A stretch of 64,000 bases of DNA, from the NCBI RefSeq assembly GCF_014898055.3, contig NW_023604295.1:141514676-141578675 (forward strand), in the 5' to 3' direction. This DNA is from Talpa occidentalis (lineage: Eukaryota > Chordata > Mammalia > Eulipotyphla > Talpidae). Under the pieces are notes generated by a model. That model worked only from the letters and a program-made list of their open reading frames with translations, was not told the origin of the DNA and searched no databases. Position numbers and translations under genes: made by a program. This document shows, piece by piece, positions 25,470 to 36,996 of this stretch. Every line of letters begins with the position of its first letter. Positions within the stretch are counted from its first letter, which is position 1.

Positions 25470-26540
25470 TTCCTTGAGTTTGTCAATTACATGAAACTTT
25501 TCAACAAACATTGCTTTGGTTTATTAAGTCATCAATTTTTTATATTCTTGTTCATTAATTCTGCTCATATCACTATTCCATTCTATATTCTTAGGTTTTA
25601 ATCTATTGTTCTTTTCTGAACCTCCACTTTTAGGTACTAAGTTTATTTAATTTTCAGCTTTCCTTCTTTTCCAATATAACCATTTAACACTGAAAATTTC
25701 TTTTGATACTACATGCTGTGTTTTGATTTGTTATTGATCAGTTGTGACTTTCTGAATAAACCCCTCTAGGCCCATCGGTGTACTCTCGATTATTTGTTTG
25801 TCTATTTTGATGTCTTTTAATTATTGATTACCTACTTAAGTGAGTTGCCATCATTCAGTGTAGTCTGTATGAAAATTAAACTTTGAAATTCGTCAATGCT
25901 TTGTATCCTATAGCCCAGGAAGTGTTTCTCAACCAATCTTGTTGAAGGAGTATAGTTAGCCAGTACTTTGTAAATTGCAATAAATTGATAAATACATAAA
26001 TTATTTACTGGACAAATAAAATTTAAGTGGCATATAAAATATAAACCCATATTTTGCTATTTACTTGACAAACCAGAAATTTATATCTAATATATATATA
26101 TATATAATCAGAACAAAATAACAAATAGAAGTGAACTTTATTTTTAATGTATCATGAGTAGCCAATTACAACAATTTATCTTGTAATCGATTATGTATTC
26201 ATGAATTTAATACACACATTTTCTTTAGATGGAAAGTAATTTTGGAAGGTAAAATGAAATCATCAGATTCATGCAGTTTGTTGATAACTCTTCACAGATG
26301 TACAGTATTGAAATTTCCTGCCATTGGTAATTGTAAAAATTGTGGTTTATATCATAGCAATTTATAGAAACTCTGTTTTTCTCACTTTCTAAGCTTTAAC
26401 TTTCTCCTTTAATCATATGTGTATGACCATAGAAAACCATATAGTGATCTTTCCATGCAAATAATGCAGAGAGCATACAACATGCATGTCTGCTATTCAA
26501 TTCTTATCTATAAATGTTGGGAATAGACTGGTTTGTCATA
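25470..26540 (-). mobile_element. Ancient LINE-1 ORF2 fossil
   Basis: The plus strand reads like the complement of mammalian L1 ORF2: gtttgtcaattacatgaaac, then ttggtttattaag, then ttccaatataaccatttaac, then actgaaaatttcttttgat, then atgctgtgttttgatttg. A second matching part near 26290-26345 has acagtattgaaatttcctgc followed by aattgtaaaaattgtggttt. Heavily mutated with no open frame. The left half is clearer than the right; the right boundary is uncertain. Confidence 0.55.
26091..26106 (+). repeat. Short (TA)n
   Basis: Eight TA units inside the L1 fossil region. Confidence 0.85.
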
Positions 26541-27649
26541 TTACAAATAGACAGTTTTTTCTTTACTTCACATATTCTCAATTACCTTCATAATACCTTG
26601 CCATTTAATAGCAGTTGTTCATAACTGAATTCTATTGTATCCATATTAAGAGAAAATTTTCCAAATTAATGGATAGCCTTTATATAATTTACATTAGTAA
26701 ATTCAACTATGTATGTAAGTATATTTTTAAGTTTAGCAGATTTTTTTTATTATAAGCATGTCTAGATGAAAGAATATGATGGTACATATTCTTAATCTCA
26801 GTTACTGTTATTATAATTGGACCATTAAAGTACATTTATACTAGTCTAATCCGGTCTCAGTTTATTTATTTAAAACTATGTTAATACAGAAAAAATATAT
26901 TAATAGAAAAAAGAAACATGTTTCTACAAAAGTGAAGTCATAGGAAATATAGTAGATAACGCGTGCAAAGACTTATACTCAGGTTTCCTAGCTCTATAAG
27001 ACAAAGATGGCTTTAGTTTAAGAATCCGCAAAAACATAGAATGAGCACAATGGAGTGGTACCTATGGCACATTAAATGTTAATTTTAAGAATTTCCTTTT
27101 GATGATAAATATTTGTTGTTGTTGAGTATATGGGAAGTATTAATGTGAAAATTATAGTTGCCCATTATCATCCACATGACTTTAAAAATTAAAATTAGAA
27201 CTAAAATTTCATTTCCTTCCAGTCTTTTTTCAGTCTAAGTGAATTAAGAGCCTACTGTACCCTTAATTTATATGTGTGTTTACAAAAACACATATATGAA
27301 CTAAAAAAAATGTAAATCAATGACCACACAATTCCCTCCTAATTACAGAGAATGCTCCTGTACTTCATGCTGTTTAAACATTCTCTAATTTTTGCAAACT
27401 TACAACCTACTCACCTTATATATTGATTTTTAAACAAGGAAGCATGCTTATGACCACAACTCACTTTTTATTCTATAAATTGTTCGTTCTTCCTTGTGCA
27501 GACCATTTTGCTATTCCCAGTAGAGACTGAGGGCAAAGTTGCTATTCTATTGACAAGATTCTAGTTTCGGACCCTGCAATGATTCACTTGGGTGTGGAAT
27601 TATTTCCCTTGAAAAGCAACAAGGGAGTGCTAAGATGGTAAAGTAATAA

Positions 27650-28125
27650 TTACTTCCTTCAGCAGCAATAGTTTAGGGAAAAGCCCAAAGACATATGGGC
27701 TGAATATTTAGCAGACAGTCATAATGGTGAGGTCACAGATATGACTCTATGGGATGCTAGCAAAGCAGTATTGCAGAGAAAATTGATTGAAATCTTTGCC
27801 CAAAAGAAAAGGGAAAGGCAACTACAAATACCAGAGTTAGGGACTAAAATTAGGAACCTCCAAAAGGAGCATATTAAGAAGGGTAAGGCTAAAACTAATT
27901 GATTTAGAAAATGCCAAGGGGAAACTTAATAGGATTCTAAATGAGAGAATGGAGTATCTAATAAAGCTCAATAAGAGCAAGTTTTCCTCCCATGGCAATA
28001 AAGCAGATACTATCTTGGCCTGCTAACTTAAAGGGAGAACACAATTGAGACTAATTAGGGAAATTATGGGACAAAAAGGGGCCCCACTCTAACCCCAGTG
28101 AAACAAGAACCAGCATTGCTCTTTA
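27650..28125 (+). mobile_element. Ancient LINE-1 ORF2 fossil, plus strand
   Basis: Frame 27732-27902 translates to a segment with LWDASKAVLQRKLIEI, then QLQIPELGTKIRNLQKE, matching the L1 ORF2 region between the endonuclease and reverse-transcriptase domains ('LWDTAKAVLRGKFIAI' in typical elements). A frameshift near 27890 leads to a second frame with LNRILNERMEYLIKLNKSK, then a stop and LKGRTQLRLIREIMG. Premature stops show it is a fossil. The opposite strand has no matching signal. Confidence 0.7.
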
Positions 28126-28764
28126 TTATTCTTTCACAGACACATACGGAATTAAAATTCATGTATTTTTAAAGTTTCTAGACTCAGTTGATTACAATAA
28201 AATGTAATCTGCCTCGTTCGATGTGCTGTTTATGTCTGTACATTTAAGGCATTTCAGTACATTCTCTGTTAATATAATGGGGAGATTGGGCCACAACGTG
28301 AAAAGTAATATAATATTGTGAAAAACCAGTCGACCCAAAACACAGGATCTTGTGGATAATCTTACCACCCACAGCTTGTTAAGTGAATTATCAAAGTCTT
28401 TACAGAAAAAATGGAACCTCCTCTGTTCAAAATTAACAAAAACAGGCAGTATCCTTCCCAAACTATCAGGAGATAGAATTAAAAGATCAATAAATACTCC
28501 ACCTAACACTCAAAGAGGGTTCTTATGCTCAAAGAAAAGATGGGGGAAAGTCAAAGAAGTAAATCATAATGAATTGGAATAAATATGATCCTATAGATGA
28601 CTTGTTAAGTATCACATGTTAATAAATAAGCTAAATTACCAAGTGCATTTCCACCAGCTCTCTCACTGTTGCAGGAGTGAAAATCACTTTCTTTCCAAAA
28701 ATGGCTAGAACCAAATTGCAGATGAACAGACATAGAAGCAGCAGTGATCTGAGCAACATGGGAC

Positions 28765-28870
28765 TTTGCCATTTATTATCTATGCATATTCCAATACATC
28801 ACCTCCCCTCACTTTCCTCATCTAAAAATTGAGGATAATAATGTTGACACTGATGGGTCACCCTGAAATT
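28765..28870 (+). mobile_element. MIR remnant
   Basis: cctcactttcctcatctaaa, then aattgaggataataatgttg match the MIR 3' core block. The rest is diverged. Confidence 0.5.
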
Positions 28871-28874
28871 AAAT

Positions 28875-29341
28875 AAAAAAGACTTTTAGGGCCTCCCTGG
28901 TGGTGTAAGGGGTTGAGCACCGCACTATGAAGCAATCTGCAGCCTCTGCAGCACGAGTTCCATCCCCAGCCGGCCAGGGAGCTACCCACATGGTGCAGCA
29001 GACCTCTCCTGTCTGGCCCGCTGCTCCCCTCAGCAGTGTATTTCAGTAGATCTGCCCTATTCTGTTCCCCGCTCTGTCTCTGATGAATCCTCTCACCACC
29101 CCCACCCCTGGATTGTACCCAGCTCTTTTATGCATAAATAGGTAAATCTTTTTTTTTTAATAATAAATTTTATTTTTATATTCCCCATACAATTGCAGCC
29201 CCCCCATTCTGACCCCAATCCCTCCCCTCCCAACCCCGCCCCCCTAAAAGTGTCTCTGGTTCATAGTTTTTTGTTGATTTTGATTTTCACTTTCTTACGG
29301 TTTAAATAGGTAAATCTTTAAAAGAAAAAAAAAAAAGACTT
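28875..29341 (+). mobile_element. tRNA-derived SINE interrupted by an L1 fragment
   Basis: SINE head gggcctccctggtggtgtaa at 28889; B-box-like region gagttccatccccagcc near 28958. The body runs to the tail at about 29150, then a 152-bp L1 piece intervenes (29151-29302), and the duplicated tail resumes at 29303. Outer target-site duplication: aaaaaagactt at 28875-28885 and 29331-29341. Older diagnostic group. Confidence 0.92.
29135..29318 (-). mobile_element. L1 3'-UTR fragment nested in a SINE tail, 16-bp duplication
   Basis: Body 29151-29302 on the minus strand: T-rich complement of the A tail, then the complement of the G-rich L1 3' UTR (cccctcccaaccccgccccc), then tgattttgattttcactttc as in the L1 3' end elsewhere in the window. 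Flanked by identical taaataggtaaatctt copies (29135-29150 and 29303-29318). Extreme 5' truncation. Confidence 0.95.
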
Positions 29342-29418
29342 CTAAAGGACCTGGTAAATACTAGATAAATGATATTTTTTTTTGTTGTTATCAGCTAGTT
29401 TTCTTAACAGTATATACA

Positions 29419-29626
29419 TTTTTTAAAAAAAAGATTTATTTATTTACCCATACAAGAACTGGGGTACAGACTAGAGGTACAGGAGTGAGAGGATTCACCT
29501 GAGACAGAGTAGGGAACAGAACAAGCAGTTTGAGCGAAATACACTGCTGAGGGAAGCACTAGGTGAGAGATCTGTGGCGCCATGTGGGTAGCTCCCTGGT
29601 CGGGGATCGAACTCGTGCTGCAGTGG
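29419..29626 (-). mobile_element. Truncated tRNA-derived SINE
   Basis: A minus-strand copy with the tail complement aaaagatttatttattt and body as in the older group. The complement of the B box (gggatcgaactcg) is at about 29608-29620. The sequence leaves the family right after gtgctgcagtgg, so the A box and 5' head are missing. Confidence 0.88.
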
Positions 29627-30145
29627 TAGTCTGGAAATTATGTCTCTTTAGGGCATCCCAACCTTCAAAAACAGGTATGAATCGTCTATATAAGCAATAT
29701 TACTGATTTAAAAAAAAAACATTACTTTCATTCTGGACCCTACACCATTCTGTAGAGTAGGTAGGTCTATGAGGAAAGAAAACATTTGGAACAGAGGCGC
29801 TCAAAATGGCAAAAAATATGTAAAAAAAAAAAAAAATTGGCATTAAATGTTAACTTTACTTAGATTGGTATGTTACCATTACTTAGGTTAGATCCCTGAT
29901 TTTATGTATGCATGTATACTCTTATGAAAGGTGCATTTTAATTACTAAGTGTATCAACATTTTAAAGCAGAACAGCAATTCATCTGATAAATATTTGCTG
30001 AGCCTCCAATAGTACAAGATCCAAAGTCAACTTCTTGGTAATATTCTAAATGATAAGTGGGAAAGAAAGATGCCAGTGAAACTAATTAGGAGATAATGTG
30101 AGAAAATATATAGCATCAAACTGTAACAGCATGGATGTCCCTGCT

Positions 30146-30474
30146 AAAAGACCTATGGAGGGCCACCCCGGTGGCTCAGCGGATTGAGCGCTATGCTGTG
30201 AAGCTGTCCGCAGCCTCCGCAATGTGAATTTGATTCCTGGCTGGCCAGGGAGAAACCCACATGGCACAGCAGACCTCTCCTGTTTCGCCCACTGCTCCCC
30301 TCAGCAGTGTCTTTGGCCCATCTGCCTGTTCTGCTCCCATTCTGTCTCTGGTGAATCCTCTCATCCTCCTGCGCCTCTGACCTGTACCCCAGTTCTTGTA
30401 TAAATTAATAAATCTTTTTAAAAAATAAAATAAAAATATGAATCAAAAGTAGGGTTTAGAAAAAAAAAAGACCT
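30146..30474 (+). mobile_element. tRNA-derived SINE with extra 3' segment
   Basis: Body starts at 30160 (gggccaccccggtggctcag) and reaches the usual tail taaattaataaatc at about 30401-30415. An A-rich tract follows, then about 23 bp of unrelated sequence (tatgaatcaaaagtaggg at 30437-30454), then a second A run. The flanking duplication aaaagacct (30146-30154 and 30466-30474) encloses both A tracts, suggesting a 3' transduction. Confidence 0.85.
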
Positions 30475-31424
30475 CTCAGAAAGGTATTTGCATACTTGAT
30501 GCAAATTTGTTCATGATGCAAACCATGCATAAGACTCGATCAACGGAAGCATATGGCCAAGATATGTGTTTCTCTACTTTGCAGAATCTCTGATATCAAA
30601 ATTATTTCAGGGACAAAGTTTAAAGTAAATCTGGCTATAAATAACCATATTTTTCTCCCCTGTTTTCCCTGTACCCCATTTTGCTCAAGTATGGGAAAAC
30701 TTTTATCCTTTTAGGCAAGAAGATAAATCTGATGATAAATACACAAAGTTGCTAAAACATCATGGTCAGACTTGCTTTAGGAAAACAAGCCAACCATTTA
30801 GATGTTGAAATTTGCAATGGAGGGGGATTTTTATAAAAAAAATAACAATTTGTGTTGTTATGGTGACTGACTTTCATGCATTTATCCTATTCTTTTTGAT
30901 GTCACTTAAAGCATGTGCTATTATTTAAGACTGAATGACATCCAGACTGAATACCTTAAATTGATATAGCATTTATATTTCTATATTTGCTAGGAGAGCT
31001 GACTTTAATTTATCCTGAATTATTTGATTATAATGTATCTGAAATTAATATTCATATATTGGTACCTACATAAATTTTCTTAGAAAAGGAATCCCATGTA
31101 AAGAATGCACATTCTTTGGAAGAATTATTATGTTTTGCTATTTATCAGAAATACATATTTATATTTTTGTATTTTCAATTTAAAAGCATTAGTTTGAGCA
31201 ATTGAACACTTAGCTTTCTCCCAACATAAGATTTTTTTAGTCTTTAATAGATTTTTAAAATATATAATTTACTTATTTGAATTGATGAAAAGAGAAGGAA
31301 AAAGGTATTTTGTAATTCAGCTTGGTAGAACTAGACAGTGAAATTGGTTCATTTTACTGTAAATTTGATTGTCTCTGCTACTGATAATCACAGGTATACC
31401 TTAATGTTATAGTTCATTATATGA

Positions 31425-31772
31425 TGTAGCACTGATTTTATTTTTTTTTTTTTTTTTATAATTTTTTTTAAAGATTCTTTTTTTTTTTAAGATTTATTTA
31501 TTTATTTATACAAGCACTGGGTACAGTCAGAAGCGCGGGAGGGTGAGAGAATTCACCAGAGTCAGAGCGGGGAGCAGAGCAGGCAGAAGGACTGAGGTAC
31601 ACTGCTGAGGGGAGCAGCGGGCGGCAGGAGAGGTCTGCGTGCCATGTGGGACCCTCCTCCGGTGGCCGGGGAGCAGCCGGGGATCGAACCGGCGCTGCAG
31701 AGGCTGCGGGCAGCTTCGCAACCCAGCGCTCAACCGCTGCGCCACCGGGGAGGCCCTGTAGCACTGATTTTA
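31425..31772 (-). mobile_element. Young tRNA-derived SINE, 16-bp perfect duplication
   Basis: Body 31441-31756 on the minus strand, flanked by identical tgtagcactgatttta copies (31425-31440 and 31757-31772). The tail region is long and compound: a T run, a second aaagattc motif, another T run, then the usual aagatttatttatttattt. The complement of the B box, gggatcgaacc, is near 31680. Internal promoter intact by eye. Confidence 0.97.
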
Positions 31773-32755
31773 AATCCTCAAATGGTAAGGACTACAAAAT
31801 CATTTGTTGAATGGGACATTTTAAAGATTTGAAGAAGTAATAAAATCAAAAGATTTAAATAGAAAAAGTTTTTATTTATATATGTGTATATATATGTACA
31901 CACATCTATAGTACTTATATACATATATATATACATACATCTTGAAAATATGTGCTCTTACAGCTTTTCAAAAATAAATCTAAGAAAATATGTAAATGGA
32001 GAATGCTCATTTTAAATTGTGGAACTTTCATGAAGTTTATTAGCAGATTTTGTCTATGCAGTACTTAAGACAATTCAACCATTATCAAATGCCTAACATG
32101 CAGAAGGCACTTAACTTTTGTAGAATATTTTAAAAAAATTGCAAAAGTTTTAAGTTCTGATTTCAATATGATATGGTTGGAGAGAACCCTTTTTCACATA
32201 ATATTTACTGCCAGTCAGAACAAATTGAAAATCTGAAATCTAAGTAACTTCCAAGGCATGCCTCCTCCATGCCCCTTTACTGCTAGTACATTTTTCTTTT
32301 GCCATTAAACTATTTTACTATTGTTAAACTCAAATGATCCATTGATGTTTTTTCTCCTGAAGGTCCTATGTCTGTTATCTCTAGCATAAGCAGGTTTGCT
32401 ATCTATCACGATAAGAAAGTAGGGATGAAATAAAGAAAATATAGAATACATAGAGATAGCTTCTTTGTTTACCCACAGCCATCATTTTTTTTAAAAGTGG
32501 GAGGAAGGATGTGACTTGCTGTGACAGTATGCATTGCACTAGGTTTAGTACGTGAGCCTTAGAAATCTACCTCACATGTCATGAATGTATAATTGTGAAT
32601 ACAAAAAACAGTTGAGAAGCTCACAGTATATACACATGGCAGAAGTGCAATTTAGACTAAAATCCAAAGGAGGATACATTTAGATGTAAATATTTTATAG
32701 GCTGATAGAGCATGTGCAAACACAAGTACAAGAAGAAACATGAACAATAATTGGT

Positions 32756-33031
32756 GTTATAATTATTTTTTAAATATTTATTTATGCATACAAGAATTGG
32801 GGTACAGGCCAGACATGTGGGGGGAGGTGGTGAGAGGATTCAACAGACAGAGTGGGGAGCAGAACAGGCAGATTGAACTGAAATACACTGCTGAGGGGAG
32901 CAGCAGGTGAGACAGGGGAGGTCTGCTGCGCCATGTGGGTCAGCTCCCTGGCCAGCTAGGGATAAACTCATGCTACAGAGGCTGCAGATAGCTTCACAGC
33001 AGGCCACCAGCAGGCCCTGTAAGTTATAATT
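32756..33031 (-). mobile_element. tRNA-derived SINE with rearranged head
   Basis: Body 32765-33022, flanked by gttataatt (32756-32764 and 33023-33031). The tail and middle are typical of the older group, but the head is abbreviated and repeats caggcc (gcaggccaccagcaggcc), with the usual A-box stretch missing. Confidence 0.88.
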
Positions 33032-34657
33032 CTTAAAAGAGTGTACCTAGTAGTCTGTTTGGAAGAGCTTCATGACAGAGTTATTGGTTAATTATATATA
33101 AAAGCTTTACATGGGGAAAAAGTGTATTATGTTATGAGTATTGAATAGTAAATGTACACAAAATGTAGAATGATCAAATCTTTTTAGCAGAATCATTAAC
33201 TTGTGCTTTTTTAACTGCTTAAGCATCTATAATGAGTAGTAAGTAGCATTGTCCCATGATCTTCTTTAAAAAGATTTTAATTATCTTTAATTTAAAAAAT
33301 TAAGGCTTTGTGGCTGGTATAATGAAGAGAATTAGCAGAAACAAAATTTTAAAAAGAACACTTCAGGTGTATTTATATTCATGTCAGAATATTTTATAAC
33401 TCAGCAGATTTTCAAATATTTAAATTTTATCCAGTGTAATATTTGCTTTTAAAGAAAGAAATTACATTGTGTAATTCTGATAAGTCATAATCATATTGAT
33501 TTTATACTTTTATCATTTTTCTCAACAAATTCTACTCCCAATGATTTAATTTTTTCATACACTGAATTTAAGTTCATCATCCACTAAAAAATTGGCCTGA
33601 AGTAAAAAGCACATCCAGGTCAACAATTACAATACATTTTGGAATTTTGTGTTCTTAAAATGGTGCTCTATCAATTGCTTGATGATAATGAAAGATAATA
33701 AATTTTTCACCAAAATTGTCACAAAAATTTCAAAAACCTCTCTTGCTGGCATTTGCCACTTGAACAGACTGAATTAAAGGATTAAAAAAATTAATAACTT
33801 ATATTACTAAATTTTGACCTAGGGGATTTCTTTCTTTCATGTTTTAATGTGAGAAACATAAAATCCAATTTACATCAAACCTTTAGATAGTAGCGTGTAT
33901 ATTAAAACATGATTCTGAGAAAGACTTCTGTGTTCTTTCAACAAAAAGCTACTACCATGCATCAAAGAGCCATCAACCACTGGGACTCTCCTTTGTTTTA
34001 ACTGATGTCGACAAAAGGCTCACAAAATCTTTGGACAAAAAAGTAAGAGACTATCAAAGAGCTTACGGGGGAGTTTCCAGTATATAAAAATGATCTTTAT
34101 ATTTGTTCTATTTCAATTACACTGTAATAGGTACAAGATAGAAAGTTTATTTTTGAAAAAGACAAAAGGTGTGAATTACTTAGGTTAAAATTTCAAGAAC
34201 AGTATTTTATTATTATTGATAAACGTCTATATTCACTTTCTTCAGTGCTATGTACTTTGCTTAAATACTGCTCAGAATAGATTATTTATTACTTCATTGA
34301 TTTATCAAGGATTTGTCTAGCACCTATTTTATTTGCTCCAATCATTGCTCTCTGCTTGATAGTTTCCAGCTTTCAGACACATGTGAAAATCCGTGGGAGC
34401 TGAACATGCCAAGAATGGGACTTACTACATCTTCCCACATTCTTCAGCTCTTACCTTCAAATTCAATGAATGGTTAAAGATAAATCACAGTAAAATGAGA
34501 AGTTGAAATTAGTTTCTCTAAGGAGCCTCACCTCCAATGGTTATTTCTTCATATGAAAGAGACTTTCAGAGTCTGTCTAACTACAGCAGAAGCTGCAAGC
34601 CATATACAGAAAAGGTGGCTATTTTGACAAGATAATGCCATACATTTTAATAACAGT
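33032..34657. other. Unique AT-rich non-coding DNA
   Basis: No gene or recognisable element is visible. Confidence 0.55.
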
Positions 34658-34950
34658 TAACAAAAAGTTGTGTTTTTTTTTTTAAGATTTATTTATTTAT
34701 ACAAGCACTGGATACAGTCAGAAGCGCAGGAGGGTGAGAGAATCCACCAGAGCCAGAGTGGGGAGCAGAGCAGGCAGACTGATGAAATACACTGACAAGG
34801 GGAGTAGCGGGTGGGGCAGGAGAGGTCTGCGTGCCATTTGGGACCCTCGCCTGTGGCCGGGGATTGAAACCGCACTGCAGAGGCTGCGGACAGCTTCGCA
34901 GCCCAGTGTTCAACCACTGTGCCACCAGGGGTGGCCCCTAACAAAAAGTT
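34658..34950 (-). mobile_element. tRNA-derived SINE, 12-bp duplication
   Basis: Body 34670-34938, flanked by taacaaaaagtt (34658-34669 and 34939-34950). Tail and right part as in the young group, but the middle is shortened relative to it (gaccctcgcctgtggccggg in place of the longer young-group segment). Intermediate between the groups. Confidence 0.94.
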
Positions 34951-35502
34951 TGACCAACTCAAAAGTGATAAAGAACAGCTTTTAGGTGAGAAACCCCCAA
35001 GCTCCCTTCTCTCTTGTTTGTTCCACCTCAGTAAGAGTTGCCCCCATGAGGCGTCACTCCAGGCAGGCACCTGAGGGTGATTCTCAAACTTCCCCACACT
35101 CCATATTCAATAAATGAAGACCAATAATTCATTTCCCATATGGTATACACTTCTCTCCAGCCCCTTCCACCATTTCAACTCCAGGTGTCATTATCTGACC
35201 CCCAGATTCTGTAACAACATCCAATCATCCAATCTTGCCTGTTCTCCAGATTTGACCATGATAGATGATTTGAAATTCACAAACTCATTACACGTTCCCA
35301 CAATTCTGAGTCTTTCCATGCCTAGAGAAGCCTGCCCCTCTGTGACTACCTATTGCTAAAGAAGGGAAAATAACACTTCCTTTTGTTGAAACCTTCACTT
35401 ACTACTTTTGATAAACCCTTAAGTTTAAACAAAGGTAGTTGCCATACCTGTAGATTCGTCTTCCCAACTGACTACCTCTGTTGAGATAGCACTAAATTAG
35501 GG

Positions 35503-35613
35503 TCTCCGCCCATCTCTCCCCTCTTCTTACCTCGGTTCCACTCGCTCTCCTTCTCTCTGTCTCTCTCTGTCCTGTCTCCCTCCCTCCTTTTCCTCCACTC
35601 CCCATCACCCTCA
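35503..35613 (+). repeat. Pyrimidine-rich tract
   Basis: About 110 bp dominated by C and T, with TCTCTC and CCCTCC repeats. Confidence 0.8.
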
Positions 35614-36420
35614 AGTTTCCTGAAGCAAGAGGTTGTTCATATCTTTAGCATAACTTCTATTTTCAAATTGCATAATCAATTTTGGTAATGCAGACTGTGG
35701 GGCAAGACAGAGGGGACAATGAGAAAAGGTCCATAAAATAAAATTAGGAACTCATGATAGTAAGTATAAGAGAAGATAAAGCTCTTGAGTAGCCTTGGTA
35801 GAAATAGGCTGGAGCGTATATGAACTGAGTACAAAAAATTCTCCATGTCTTGATAAACCATACAATTAAAGGTGTAAAAGGAGGGAGAAATTAATATGTA
35901 ATGCTGTTTCCTGGTGTAGACCATGATAAGAATGATTATTTAATCCAACATCATGAAAATTTTTATAAAGTAGGAAAGTTATGTATTAAATCAATTACAA
36001 AATTCTCAACCAAGCACAGTATAGTAATAATTAACATTATTTAATTAAAAATGAAACTGACTTAAAAAATAAAGCTGTAATTCATGGGTAATCTCAATAC
36101 AAAATGAAGCTTCAAAGTTAGCATACACATTTCTTCTGCACATACTTTTTAGGAAAATTCAGTGGACATGTTTTGATGGTCCATTATGAGTGGGAAAATA
36201 GTGAACTGGTAAAACAGGCAGGAAATTATTTATTACTCAATGTCCTTTATTTTTGCCCTGACCCTTTTAAAACCAGGGTTTCCAGCTTCATATGTGAATC
36301 AGCAAAAAAGTATGTATCTCTCTTCACTATTTTGTGGGAGCAAAGACAAGGCCATGCAACAATCCTATTATTTTCCTAACATCTAGGGCAGAGACATCTA
36401 GAACCCAAGTGTAGGGTTTA

Positions 36421-36480
36421 CTGTAAAATAGAAATATTCAATAAAATAGCCTGTAAAATAGCAATATTCAATAAAATGCC
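36421..36480 (+). repeat. 30-bp tandem duplication
   Basis: Units 36421-36450 and 36451-36480 are identical at 27 of 30 positions, beginning ctgtaaaatag and ending in an ataaaat block. Confidence 0.92.
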
Positions 36481-36644
36481 AATTCCTGAGCACACCGCCT
36501 GATGAACTAACAAGGTGACTTTCTTTCATGTTTCCGTTCCTTTTGAAGCTCATTCCCCCTTCCTCACCACCTCCCACACCCTTCCCTCTTTCTACCATGG
36601 AATTAAGCAGAAACAGACTCTAATCTTTATGTTCTGTTCATATC

Positions 36645-36996
36645 TCTCAGGGTTTCCTTTAAATTTTTTTTTTATTTTTATTTTTTTAATAGAGGCATGT
36701 TTTATTTATTTGTTTGTTTGTTTTGTTTACACATGCACTGGGTACAGTCAGAAGCGCGGGAGGGTGAGAGAATTCACCAGAGCCAGAGCGGGGAGCAGAG
36801 CAGGCAGAAGGACCGAAGTACACTGCTGAGGGGAGCAGCGGGCGGCAGGAGAGGTCGTGCGCCATGTGGGACCCTCCTCTGGTGGCCGGGGAGCAGCCGG
36901 GGATCGAACCGGCGCCGCTGAGGCCGCCAGCAGCTTCGCAACCCAGCGCTCAACCGCTGTGCCACCGGGGAGGCCCTTCTCAGGGTTTCCTTTAAA
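36645..36996 (-). mobile_element. Young tRNA-derived SINE, 19-bp perfect duplication
   Basis: Body 36664-36977, flanked by identical tctcagggtttcctttaaa (36645-36663 and 36978-36996). The right end is a classic young-group head. The tail is unusual: the normal TAAATAAATAAATC is replaced by a (GTTT)/(ATTT) array, then the short non-family segment aatagaggcatg, then a second T-rich tract. Confidence 0.97.

Larger units (their letters stand above)
34951..36644. other. Unique DNA with a pyrimidine-rich tract and a short tandem repeat
   Basis: No gene seen. Plus strand 35503-35613 is strongly C/T-rich. A 30-bp tandem duplication lies at 36421-36480. The 34980-35360 part is more GC-rich and may be an old L2-like remnant, but I could not confirm that. 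Confidence 0.5.

Noticed and set aside
28192..28582. Overlapping frames on both strands next to the L1 fossil
   Set aside because: Neither frame resembles L1 ORF2 or another family I know; no support for a gene.
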